Shown here: positions 31,792 to 40,258 of the stretch, one piece after another | Numbering within the stretch: the first letter of the stretch is position 1 | Layout of the letters: every line of letters begins with the position of its first letter | NCBI GenBank assembly: GCA_965229115.1 | Contig: CBDDIR010000003.1 | Span: 3,968,001 to 4,032,000, forward strand | DNA length: 64,000 bases | DNA from: UBA7672 sp965229115 | GTDB lineage: Bacteria > Pseudomonadota > Alphaproteobacteria > Caulobacterales > Hyphomonadaceae | Reading direction: 5' to 3' | Position numbers and translations under genes: made by a program | The notes under the pieces: model-generated | What the model was told of the DNA's origin: nothing | The model's database searches: none | Seen by the model: the letters and a program-made list of their open reading frames with translations, nothing else

Positions 31792-32553
31792 ATGCGGCTC
31801 GATTGCTACAAGATCCACGAATGGGCGCCGGCCATCGTGCCGGGGCAGGGCCGCCGGGAATGGATGGACGCGTTCCAGGACCGCCACCCCTATCGCTGCC
31901 TGCCGCTGACCATGGCGAACTGCTCGGGCTGGGAGATCCTGTGCCCGGTAGGCCTGACCATCGAATGGGATGGCGGGCTGATGGAAGAGAACATCAAGAT
32001 CACGGGCGATGAGGCCTGGCCGCCGGTGAAGAATGTCGCCGACAGCCATTTCCGGCGCGGGATCGTGACCTTCCACACCGGCCACCTGTTCCGCACGGAG
32101 CCGGGCTGGTCGGTCTGGACGATGGGTCCGCCGAACGAGCCGAAGGACGGCATCTATCCGCTGCAGGGCGTGGTGGAGACGGAATGGCTGCCTTTCCCGT
32201 TCACGATGAACTGGCAGATGACGCGGCCGGGCAAGGTGCGCTTCGAGAAGGGCGAGCCGTTCTGCTTCCTCACGCTGGTGCAGGACAAGAAGCTGGAAGA
32301 GATCCAGCCCACCCTGCGGCTGCTGGCCGACAATCCGACGCTGAACGAAGAGTTCAAGGTCTGGGCGGAGAGCCGGGGCGACTTCAACAAGCGCCTGCAG
32401 AGCCGCGAGGCCGAGGCGATGAAGGAAAAATGGCAGCGCCACTACATGAAGGGCGAGAAAGTCTCGGGCGGCCAGTCCGACAGCCACGTCACCAAGCGCA
32501 AGCTGAAAACCCCGATGCCGCCGAAACCGCCGCTGCCGGGGCTGGGCGGCTAA
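31792..32553 (+). CDS. DUF6065 family protein
   Basis: 253-residue soluble protein of the DUF6065 family, function unknown. Features: YPLTMANCSGWEI-like segment (YRCLPLTMANCSGWEILCP), FHTGHLFRTEPGWSVWTMGPPNEPKDGIYPLQGVVETEWLPFPFTMNW (split over about 95-140) and a Lys/Pro-rich tail. ATG 31792 has GGAAGGA seven bases upstream. Divergent from the deacylase gene. No enzyme motif is evident. Confidence 0.75.
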   Translation: MRLDCYKIHEWAPAIVPGQGRREWMDAFQDRHPYRCLPLTMANCSGWEILCPVGLTIEWDGGLMEENIKITGDEAWPPVKNVADSHFRRGIVTFHTGHLFRTEPGWSVWTMGPPNEPKDGIYPLQGVVETEWLPFPFTMNWQMTRPGKVRFEKGEPFCFLTLVQDKKLEEIQPTLRLLADNPTLNEEFKVWAESRGDFNKRLQSREAEAMKEKWQRHYMKGEKVSGGQSDSHVTKRKLKTPMPPKPPLPGLGG

Positions 32554-32675
32554 AAACGGGCTTGGGCGAGTAATTTCAGCTAAGTTGCCGAGGAAGCAGG
32601 ACGCCCCTTGCGCGCCGCCCGGCTTTCGGCTTATAGACCGCCCTCCCGAGGGCTCCGGCCCCATTTACCCAGCGA

Positions 32676-32750
<75 letters not shown>

Positions 32751-32827
32751 GGTAATTCCTGCAAAAACAAACGGTTAGCTTCGCACTTCGGTGCGAGGTG
32801 AAGCCGTGTGGTTGGCGTTGGGGTGGG

Positions 32828-32904
32828 ATTGGGGCACCGAGCCTATTCGCTGCAGATTTCTTTCGATGTGTGTGGATGTGTGCAGATGGGGGTTGTGCCC
32901 CAAT
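32828..32904. repeat. Inverted repeat beside tRNA-Gly
   Basis: Arms ATTGGGGCAC (32828-32837) and GTGCCCCAAT (32895-32904) are perfect inverted copies 57 bases apart, 78 bp past the tRNA. No gene lies here. Confidence 0.5.
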
Positions 32905-33032
32905 GCTGGCGCGCACGAAGATCAGGACGCAAATCCGTGTCGTTGAATTTGCGCGTGTGTATCCCGCAGGTGATGCATCGAGCTATGCTGAGGCTCTGAG
33001 TCGGAAAGCTGACTCGCGGTGGTAGGGGCGCC

Positions 33033-33359
33033 GTGGACTTTACTTACGAGACAACGGACCTCCGTGCGCTCTGCCTGCGAAAGCAGGCGGCGGTGAAAGC
33101 ATTCGGCGAAGCGGCAGCCGCAGCTGTGTTTGCTCGCTTGGCGGATATCGCTGCCTGCCCATCGCTTGCTGATCTGTTCGAGCTGTTTCCCGAAGATCTC
33201 GCCGTGTGTGACGACGTGGTGACGATGCGAGTGCAGCCAGAACTGCTACTGCGATTTAAGCCTGGGCACGTGAAGCCGCGTCGCTTGGAAAATGGTCAAC
33301 ATGACTGGTCAGAAATCGCGCGAGTCAGAATCGTTTTCGTGGGGGCGGACGTTGCTTAG
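33033..33359 (+). CDS. HigB/RelE-like toxin
   Basis: 108-residue small protein whose sequence resembles type II toxins of the HigB/RelE/ParE class: LRALCLRKQAAVKAFGEAAAAAVFARLADI, DLFELFPEDLAV, LRFKPGHVKPRRLENGQHDWSEIARVRIVFVG. The usual basic catalytic residues cannot be assigned firmly. The start is GTG 33033 after GGGGCG. It overlaps the following HTH/protease gene by about 60 bases, in toxin-first order typical of higBA. First gene after the tRNA. Confidence 0.65.
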   Translation: MDFTYETTDLRALCLRKQAAVKAFGEAAAAAVFARLADIAACPSLADLFELFPEDLAVCDDVVTMRVQPELLLRFKPGHVKPRRLENGQHDWSEIARVRIVFVGADVA

Positions 33360-34461
33360 ATCAGACCATCGACCTGACTGGCTTTCGAATCCGTCCGATA
33401 CCATCACGACGTTGATGGAGCGAAAAAGAACTACTGCAAAGCAGCTAGCCGGTGAAATGGATGTCGACCGTGAGACGATGCGGAAGCTTCTATTGGGCGT
33501 TCTGCCGATCGATCGCGAGAAGGCGGCGTTACTCTCGAAGTGCCTGGGCGGATCGGATCAATTTTGGCTGGCTAGAGAAAAGCAGTACCGCGAACAGCTG
33601 GAGTTGCTTGCTGCCGATATCGACCGAGTTGAGGCAGCGGCTTGGCTCAAATCACTGCCGCTGAAACAGATGATGGAAGAGGGTTGGATCAAGTCTGGTT
33701 CGAACACCGAAGAAAATGTCCGAGCGGCGATGGGCTTTTTCAATGTGTCCGGCCCCGCAGAATGGCAGAGCCAATATTCTCATCTTACCCAAGCTTATGC
33801 CTTTAGGACGTCGCCGACATTCGAATCCAAGATCGGAGCGCTAGCTGCCTGGCTGAGGCGGGGAGAGGCCGAGGCGCGGCTGGTTTCCTGTGCGCCCTTC
33901 GATGCGGAAGGCTTCAAGGCGATCATGCCTGAGCTTAGAAAGTTGACGCGATCGAAATCGCCCGAAAACTTCATACCAAAACTACAGGCGATGTGTGCTT
34001 TGCACGGTGTCGCTGTAGTGTTCGTGCGGCCACCCGTTGGCTGTCGCGCGAGCGGCGCAAGCAGAAAGCTCGACGCCGACAAGGCTATGATCGTTCTCAG
34101 TTTCCGTTACCTTTCGGACGACCATTTCTGGTTCACGTTGTTTCATGAAGCGGGGCATCTCATCCTGCATCCTGCGCAAGACACATTCGTGGATGGAGAA
34201 GAATTCGACAGCGATCCGCGTGAAGACGAAGCAAACGAGTTTTCAAGCAACATATTGATCCCCAACGATTACATGGGGGCGCTGATGGAGCTGCCGGCTC
34301 GCAGTAACACTATCATACGTTTTGCGTTGTCGATCGGCACGTCGCCAGGAGTGGTGGTGGGCCAAATGCAACATCGCAAGCGGCTCACTTCTCAGCAGAT
34401 GAACGGACTTAAGCGACGCTATTCTTGGGATCGCATTGCGGAGGTACTTGCTACCCAGTGA
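33301..34461 (+). CDS. HigA-like antitoxin fused to ImmA/IrrE metallopeptidase
   Basis: 386 residues. N-terminal helix-turn-helix (about 35-80: KQLAGEMDVDRETMRKLLLGVLPIDREKA), a helical middle, and a C-terminal ImmA/IrrE zinc peptidase with FHEAGHLILH (HExxH-type, His282-His286) plus a downstream ED-type segment DEANEFSSNILIP. ATG 33301 is used; ATG 33292 would add three residues. Proteins of this form act as cognate antitoxin or regulator for the upstream toxin. Overlap with the toxin gene indicates coupling. Confidence 0.8.
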   Translation: MTGQKSRESESFSWGRTLLRSDHRPDWLSNPSDTITTLMERKRTTAKQLAGEMDVDRETMRKLLLGVLPIDREKAALLSKCLGGSDQFWLAREKQYREQLELLAADIDRVEAAAWLKSLPLKQMMEEGWIKSGSNTEENVRAAMGFFNVSGPAEWQSQYSHLTQAYAFRTSPTFESKIGALAAWLRRGEAEARLVSCAPFDAEGFKAIMPELRKLTRSKSPENFIPKLQAMCALHGVAVVFVRPPVGCRASGASRKLDADKAMIVLSFRYLSDDHFWFTLFHEAGHLILHPAQDTFVDGEEFDSDPREDEANEFSSNILIPNDYMGALMELPARSNTIIRFALSIGTSPGVVVGQMQHRKRLTSQQMNGLKRRYSWDRIAEVLATQ

Positions 34462-35371
34462 AGTGCACAAACTTCGTTGGACTCTTCTGCCAGTTGCAGA
34501 GCGAGTCTTCCATGACTTGCATACCGACGCCCAAATCAGTCCCCAAATCCAACACCCATCCGTCGATCAATTTATCACTCGCGCGGTTTTCCGCGTTGCC
34601 GAGGAAGAGCAGGCGAGCGCCGCGCTTCGGTCCGGTTGCATCGACAAGATAAGCCGATCCCGGTTCAATCGGAGCCAGATCAAGTCGCCCAACCAAGGCC
34701 AAAAAATCGAACTTCGCCAAACGACCAAATCTCGCAACGTTCATAGACCGATAGAACTGGTCAAAAATGTTGTGCGGGTCGTTGCCACCGGCGGCAACAA
34801 GCGAATTCACTAATTGGCGATGCGATCGTGTCGGACCAATCCAGCTAATGTAACTTGCCACAACCGAAGCTGTCCCTTTGCCCGGACTGTCTTTCAGTGT
34901 TTCGTATTTGCGATGGTTTCCAAAAGCGCCGCCCACTAGGCTCTCATGCTTGACCAACCACGCGGCAAACGCGTCAGGGTCGGAGCTTGTTCGATCCCAG
35001 GTCCAAAGCTGCACCCCCAAACCTGAGTATACATCCCGGAGCCTCGTCCATCCGGTCTTTCCATGTTTACCGAAGTGGATCGAAAGAAAGAGAATCCAAA
35101 ATGCCTCGTCGATGTCTCCCGACTGAGCATGCCACAGCGCGGCGAGCTCTGGATCGAACATGGAGTCGCCGGGGTCAGTTCGTCTTTGTGAGATCGGCCG
35201 AGACTTCAGAATACGGGTATAGTCAAGCCGCCTCAGGCTCGCGATCATCTGCCAGGCCAAGGCATCAACGGTCTCGGGTCTAGAAATCCCAGGCAATGGT
35301 CGCCTCTTCGAAGAGAAGGCAGCCAAGGCGAGTTTAAGCTCTTTGGCGCGTAAGGAGCGGGTTGGCCACAA
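34451..35371 (-). CDS. Alpha-glutamyl/putrescinyl thymine pyrophosphorylase clade 3-like protein
   Basis: 306 residues. The C-terminal two thirds match what I recall of this family: DIDEAFWILFLSIHFGKHGKTGWTRLRDVYSGLG, FGNHRKYETL, FDQFYRSMNVARFGRLAKFDFLALVGRL, IEPGSAYLVDATGPKRGARLLFLG and the terminal EDSLCNWQKSPTKFVHF. The family is named from phage enzymes that replace the hydroxymethyl-pyrophosphate on a modified thymine base. A TTG at 35371, with AGGA eight bases upstream at the end of the synthase gene, is the best start; the longer frame overlaps that gene. The name is from memory of the family, not a search. Confidence 0.6.
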   Translation of the reverse strand: MWPTRSLRAKELKLALAAFSSKRRPLPGISRPETVDALAWQMIASLRRLDYTRILKSRPISQRRTDPGDSMFDPELAALWHAQSGDIDEAFWILFLSIHFGKHGKTGWTRLRDVYSGLGVQLWTWDRTSSDPDAFAAWLVKHESLVGGAFGNHRKYETLKDSPGKGTASVVASYISWIGPTRSHRQLVNSLVAAGGNDPHNIFDQFYRSMNVARFGRLAKFDFLALVGRLDLAPIEPGSAYLVDATGPKRGARLLFLGNAENRASDKLIDGWVLDLGTDLGVGMQVMEDSLCNWQKSPTKFVHFTG

Positions 35372-35382
35372 TGCGTGCGTCC

Positions 35383-36369
35383 TCAGTCGAATGGCAATTC
35401 GTATTGAGCGGGCGCTGCCACTTGACGAGGCTTCTTCCGCTTCTGTGAGTCGACATACATCGCGTACTCGACGTTCGCAATTTGCCTGCCGATGTTTGAA
35501 ATCTCGGTCTTGTTGCCGGTTGATGCGAATATCCTCAGCAGGCGGACAATATCGCCCCAGTACGGATCTAGGCCACTGACGCTCGCGGGAAGGCTCAAGC
35601 CATTGCGGATGCGCCGCTCGGCATCCTGCACGATCGCCAGCTGCTTCCAAGGGTTGCCTTGAGGCATCTTTGGCATCGAAACAATTGCCTGCACGCCTTC
35701 GGCCAAATACTGCTCGGCTTGCTCAACATACTCCTCGTAAAGGTGGAGGCTGCCGGCAAAATGGCGATAGCGACCTAGCCCTACGCCAAGGGTGCGAGCG
35801 ACGATCTCTTGCAGCATAGTAAAGCAGAATATGTCATGCGGCAGGCCATACCAGGCATCATTGGAACGCATGGTGACGATCAGGTTCAGGCGCCTGCTTC
35901 TGACAAAGAACTGCAGCGTCGTGGTGCAGGGAATTTCCTTGTAAGAACCAACCAAATCAGCTGCGTCGAATAGCTGAATCACAGCACGCCGAGAGTTTCC
36001 GTTGGCCTTGAGCTTTTCAATCACATTCTGGATTTGGTTCACGCCGCGGTGATTAAATAGTCTAGCGCCATAACCTCCGTGAACGGTGACACCGTCGTCA
36101 CTTTCTTGAACGTAACGAGGTAGATAGTGCTGTATGAAATCCAATTGATTGCTGCGTGAAAGGTACCAAAGCAGTTCGCCCAGCCCGGTATACAAACACG
36201 AGCGCGTCTCGCTGCGGCTAACGCGCGATCTCGGGTGCGTTAGCTCAATTAGCGCCCCCAAAATTTCTCGCGTGTGTCCACGCGATGCCACGGGACGATT
36301 GCGGCTGCGGATTATGCGAGGATAGGTCTTACGTAAAATGTCGTCTAGCGTTTGTCCAACCACGCGCAT
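35383..36369 (-). CDS. Thymidylate-synthase-like nucleotide C5 methylase/hydroxymethylase
   Basis: 328 residues of the ThyA superfamily. Conserved: Arg127-Arg128 (SRRAVIQ), catalytic Cys148 in EIPCTTTLQFF, Arg168-Ser169 and Asp171 in MRSNDAWYGLPHDI, and His209/Tyr211 in GSLHLY. Where thymidylate synthase has the uracil-reading Asn (E. coli Asn177, in LPFNI), this protein has Asp179, as in phage dCMP hydroxymethylase. The Cys-adjacent His is Thr149. A 35-residue Arg/Lys-rich tail follows the domain. It precedes the pyrophosphorylase-like gene by about 11 bases on the same strand. Confidence 0.85.
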   Translation of the reverse strand: MRVVGQTLDDILRKTYPRIIRSRNRPVASRGHTREILGALIELTHPRSRVSRSETRSCLYTGLGELLWYLSRSNQLDFIQHYLPRYVQESDDGVTVHGGYGARLFNHRGVNQIQNVIEKLKANGNSRRAVIQLFDAADLVGSYKEIPCTTTLQFFVRSRRLNLIVTMRSNDAWYGLPHDIFCFTMLQEIVARTLGVGLGRYRHFAGSLHLYEEYVEQAEQYLAEGVQAIVSMPKMPQGNPWKQLAIVQDAERRIRNGLSLPASVSGLDPYWGDIVRLLRIFASTGNKTEISNIGRQIANVEYAMYVDSQKRKKPRQVAAPAQYELPFD

Positions 36370-36580
36370 GTAAGACAGACCCGCCTGATGTCCCTCTCAA
36401 CACTTATAGTGAGTCGTGGAAACAAATATGCGGCCTCGGGCAAGTACCGTTACGGAAGTCCAAAGCCCTGTATGGCTGATCTAGCATGAGACCGAGCCAG
36501 CTGCATTTATAATGGCGAGGCTGTTCTCGTATCAATTTCTAGTTTGATGGAAAACTTGGTCCGGTAGGCGCGCTGAAGAG

Positions 36581-37582
36581 ATGAACGCTTCAGGTCAACC
36601 TTTTGAAGACAAATACGAGCGAGCGGGAAGGATCGTCGATCGACTGCCGACGCGTCAGAGTACCATCGCTGGCTACATCCATACGATGGCGGATGCTTCA
36701 ACTCCGGCAAAACGACAAGCTTGGTTGAGCGCATCGGGAAGAATTGAAGAACTGTCCGAAGCGGTCGCCCGCGAGAAATCGACCTTGATTAGAATGTGGG
36801 CCAGCGATGCTGCCCTAGGCGCTGGAGAGCTGGATCGAGCGCTGGCCGTGTACCCGAGAGCGGCGACACTGGCGCGTCGATCCATGGCAGCTTCCAAAAT
36901 CCTGTCGATGAAGTTGGCGATCGGCCTAACGGTTGATGGGGCAGACCTTCTCGCACTTTATGGGCCGCGTGTTACGAAGTTTGGCCGCGAAAACATTGAG
37001 GCTATAAGGACGTTTCTCGATGTTCGGTTGAAAGCTTTGCAAGCGCACGAGAGACCCGGCCTGTTGTTGGAATGGGCAGACTCCAGTCACGAGCTGGTTC
37101 AAGGCTACTCGCTTTTCCATGGACGCCGGGGCGTCTCTTGCAAGCCGCCTCGGGGCCTGACATTCGATTTGTCACCGACGAACCAAGCTGAGGGCGTTGC
37201 CCTGATACGCGAGGCCGAGAATGCCTGTCGCGAGGAGCTGGGTGTGCCTCGAGTAGGGGAGGGTTGGGTTTCCGAGACGACACTCTACTACCAGCTCAAG
37301 GACGCATTCCCGGATGTTCAGGTGCAGCGCCATGCATCACCCGCATGGCTTGGTCGACAACATCTCGATGTGTTCTTTCCCGAGCTGTCTGTTGGGGTTG
37401 AGTATCAGGGACTGCAACACGATCAGCCGGTCGCTTTCTTTGGAGGCGCGGACGCCTTCACAAAGAATCAAAAGCGAGACCGTTCCAAGAAGATGAAATG
37501 CTCGCGCAACGGCGTCCGCATTGTCTATGTCCGCGAGGGCTACCTTTTGTCAGACGTGATTGCCCAGATCAGATCAGCTTGA
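36581..37582 (+). CDS. Nuclease-like protein with PD-(D/E)XK-type C-terminus
   Basis: 333 residues. About 1-220 is helical and unrecognised. The last 100 residues look like a restriction-type nuclease: ETTLYYQLKDAFPDVQVQRHASPAWLGRQHLDVFFPELSVGVEYQGLQH, with Asp in HLDVFF and Glu-x-Gln (VEYQG), the E-x-Q variant of E-x-K seen in some small endonucleases; then KRDRSKKMKCSRNGVRIVYV. It starts 212 bp from the divergent synthase gene, suggesting a shared control region. Function is inferred from motif only. Confidence 0.6.
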   Translation: MNASGQPFEDKYERAGRIVDRLPTRQSTIAGYIHTMADASTPAKRQAWLSASGRIEELSEAVAREKSTLIRMWASDAALGAGELDRALAVYPRAATLARRSMAASKILSMKLAIGLTVDGADLLALYGPRVTKFGRENIEAIRTFLDVRLKALQAHERPGLLLEWADSSHELVQGYSLFHGRRGVSCKPPRGLTFDLSPTNQAEGVALIREAENACREELGVPRVGEGWVSETTLYYQLKDAFPDVQVQRHASPAWLGRQHLDVFFPELSVGVEYQGLQHDQPVAFFGGADAFTKNQKRDRSKKMKCSRNGVRIVYVREGYLLSDVIAQIRSA

Positions 37583-37731
37583 TCTTCACCTACGTGATGA
37601 ATGGCAGATACGCGGGTTGAGCATCGGTCACCCATTGGGACGACATCGTCAGACTCTTTACTTATGTCAGTGACCCGGCCCCCTGAAATCCGGCCAGGGA
37701 ATTGCAGAGTCCTCGATAAGGAGGATGCGAT

Positions 37732-37998
37732 ATGCGCAAGAGCCGGTTCTCAGAGGAACAGATCATCGGGATGTTGCGGGAGCACGAGGCGGGGGTGGCG
37801 ACGGCCGACCTGTGCCGGAAGTATGGGCTCTCGTCGGCGACCTTCTACAAGTACAAGGCGAAGTTCGGCGGCATGACCGTGTCGGACGCGCAGCGGCTGC
37901 GGACGTTGGAGGGGGAGAACGGCAAGCTGAAGAAGCTGCTGGCCGAGGCGATGCTCGACAACGCGGTGTTGAAGGACTTGGCCTCAAAAAACTTCTGA
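37732..37998 (+). CDS. IS3-family OrfA (HTH)
   Basis: 88-residue protein with the Tn3/IS3 helix-turn-helix: KSRFSEEQIIGMLREHEAGVATADLCRKYGLSSATFYKYKAKFGG, then a leucine-zipper-type helix (LRTLEGENGKLKKLLAEAML). It ends one turn after the slippery heptamer AAAAAAC at 37986-37992, which would move a fraction of ribosomes back one base into orfB. AAGGAGG precedes the ATG. Confidence 0.93.
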   Translation: MRKSRFSEEQIIGMLREHEAGVATADLCRKYGLSSATFYKYKAKFGGMTVSDAQRLRTLEGENGKLKKLLAEAMLDNAVLKDLASKNF

Positions 37999-38900
37999 CG
38001 CCCGACGCCAAGCGGAAGGCCGTGCGGCACGCAATGGCGCAGCACGGCGTGAGCGAGCGGCGGGCGTGCAGCCTGGCGGAGCTGGACCGGTCCACGTTCC
38101 AGTACGAGAAGCGCGAGGGCGGAGACGAGGCCTTGCGCAAGCGCCTGCGGGAACTGGCGACGGAGCGCCGCCGGTTCGGCTACCGGCGTCTGGGCATCAT
38201 GCTGGCGCGAGAAGGTCTCCAAGCCAACCATAAGAAGCTCTATCGGATCTACTCTGAGGAGCGGTTGACGGTGCGCCGCCGGCGGGGCCGCAAACGGGCC
38301 ATGGGCACACGCCGGCCGATGCTTCTGCCCTCACGTGCCAACGAGCGCTGGAGCCTCGACTTCGTCTCGGACGCGCTGGCCGACAGTCGGCGCTTCAGGA
38401 TGCTGTGCGTGGTCGACGACTACACGCGGGAAGCGCTGGCGGTGGTGGTCGATCTCTCTATCTCCGGGGTGCGGGTCGCGCGTGAGCTCGACCGCATCAT
38501 CGCCCAGCGCGGCAAGCCCAGGATGGTCGTCTCCGACAATGGGACGGAGCTGACCAGTCATGCGATCTTCCGCTGGGCGCAGGAGCGGCAGATCGAATGG
38601 CACTACATCGCACCGGGCAAGCCGATGCAGAACGCCTTCGTCGAGAGCTTCAACGGCCGCCTGCGCGACGAATGCCTGAGCGAACATCTCTTCAACGGAC
38701 TCGGCGAAGCCCGCCGGCTCATCGAAACATGGAGGCAGGACTACAACACGACACGCCCACACACATCGTTAGGCGGGCTGGCGCCGGCCGTCTTCGCACG
38801 CTGCGCCAGGCCCGCTTCGCTTGAGCTACGCCAGGGCTCCGCTCAGCGGGCCTTGAACACCGAACAACAACAGGAAAGAAAGGCGAACGGACTCTCGTAA
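37986..38900 (+). CDS. IS3-family OrfB transposase (frameshift product region)
   Basis: About 305 codons in the -1 frame relative to orfA. DDE catalytic core: first Asp in WSLDFVSDAL, second in VVSDNGTELTS, Glu in QNAFVESFNGRLRDE; HTH_21 segment RRFGYRRLGIMLAREG upstream. No independent start is convincing, so it is expressed as an OrfAB fusion through the A AAA AAC slippery site. Full length and no internal stop, so the IS may be active. Confidence 0.92.
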   Translation, partial: KKLLTPDAKRKAVRHAMAQHGVSERRACSLAELDRSTFQYEKREGGDEALRKRLRELATERRRFGYRRLGIMLAREGLQANHKKLYRIYSEERLTVRRRRGRKRAMGTRRPMLLPSRANERWSLDFVSDALADSRRFRMLCVVDDYTREALAVVVDLSISGVRVARELDRIIAQRGKPRMVVSDNGTELTSHAIFRWAQERQIEWHYIAPGKPMQNAFVESFNGRLRDECLSEHLFNGLGEARRLIETWRQDYNTTRPHTSLGGLAPAVFARCARPASLELRQGSAQRALNTEQQQERKANGLS

Positions 38901-38970
38901 TCAACGGCCCGGATCAGGGGGCTGGGTCATCAGCCACACTGCGCACCAGGTTCAAGCGGGGAGGCTGCAC

Positions 38971-40162
38971 GTGGCAAAGGGGAAAAAGGGCAACACTCTG
39001 GAGAAGTGGGAAGTAGCCGTTGTGAAGGCCATGCTGGCCAGCACGAGCTACAATGACCAGGACATTCTCGCACACTTCACGCGTCCAACGCGGTCGGTCA
39101 ACCACCGAGCCATCGGCGAAATTCGGACAGGCAAGAAGCACAAGACCATCAAGCCGGCGTCCGATGGTGAGCTTGAGGCCTTTCTGTCAACTTGGCCTGA
39201 CGTCGATCCGCAGACCGGATTGAGCCTTCGCGGCGACGAACTTCTGATCAAGGCGCGGGAGGCCATGATCGGCGCGGTCCACTCGTTCAACGGCGCAGGT
39301 TTGACGTTTCGGTCTGAGATTTTCATTTGTACGGCCATGATCGCATGGACCTACCTGTTACATGCTTGGTTCCGGCGTGAAGGCATTGACTACCGTTACA
39401 AGAAAAATGGCGCGGTCCTGACGACACCACAGGGCGCTGATAAATACTGGGAACTCGGCTATTGCCTGAAACACAACAAGTGCCCGATCGATGATGGGGC
39501 CGTTCGAAATCTCGAATTTCTTCTCGAGATTCGGCACGAGATCGAACACAGGTCGACCAGTCGCATCGACGACGCACTCAGCGCCAAGCTGCAGGCTTGC
39601 TGCATCAATTTCAATGAAGCGATCAAGCAGCACTTCGGGTTGCAGTATGGGCTAGAGAAGCGACTGCCGATCGCGCTTCAGTTTGTGACGTTCGGCTCGG
39701 ATCAGCGGGCCCTATTGAAGAAGGCGAGTTCGCTTCCTGCCAACATCGAAACCATGATGACCGAGTTTCACAAAGGGATGACGCCGGAACAGCAAGCGGA
39801 CCCTGCCTTTGCCTATCGCGTTGCGTTTATTCCCAAACTTGGAAGCAGGGCGTCGAATGCTGGTTGCGATTGAGTTTGTGAAGCCGGATTCTGCAGAAGG
39901 GGTGGAAATCTCGAAGGTTCTGCTGAAGCAGGTCGACAAGCCGCGTTTCACCACAACCCATCTCGTCGATACCATGAAGGCTGAGGGATTCCCGCGCTTC
40001 ACCAAGAACGCGCATACCGCTCTGTGGAAGGCTCTCGACGCGAAAAAGCCGGACAAACCCTTTGGCAAGGCCGGGCTTCACAAGGGTTCGTGGGAGTGGT
40101 TTGAGCCGTGGATGGATCGGGTGCGAGCGCACTGCCAAGAAAATGCTGAACGCTACGCATAG
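38971..40162 (+). pseudogene. DUF3644 gene disrupted by a one-base frameshift
   Basis: Frame 1 (38971-39873, GTG start after GGGGAGG) encodes the DUF3644 N-terminus, with DELLIKAREAMIGAVHSFNGAGLTFRSEIFIC and FLLEIRHEIEHRS. It stops at residue 300. The natural C-terminus continues in the next frame: VAIEFVKPDS, KPRFTTTHLVDTMKAEGFPRF, WKALDAKKPDKPFG up to 40162. Removing one G from GCTGGTTG near 39860 restores AVAIEFV. DUF3644 proteins occur in mobile and defence regions; their function is unknown. The break may be mutation or a sequencing error. Confidence 0.75.
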
Positions 40163-40258
40163 CGCGCTGCAACGCGCTCAGCGGCGTCAGTGTTCCCCGG
40201 CGCGGCCATCCTGAGCGGAAAGCACAGTTGCGCTGATGCGCCGGGAGTATTGGCCGCT

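Larger units (their letters stand above)
37671..38929 (+). mobile_element. IS3-family insertion sequence (IS407-like group)
   Basis: 1259 bp, apparently intact. Left end TGACCCGGCCCCCTGAAATC and right end (reverse) TGACCCAGCCCCCTGATCC are imperfect inverted repeats. The 4-bp sequence TCAG flanks both ends (37667-37670 and 38930-38933), a target duplication of the size made by the IS407 group. Two overlapping frames encode the transposase. It inserted between the nuclease-like gene and the DUF3644 gene. Confidence 0.92.

Noticed and set aside
31165..32664. Longer 499-codon form of the tRNA deacylase
   Set aside because: The first 306 residues are antisense to the DUF6065 gene; the ATG at 31746 begins the YbaK domain.
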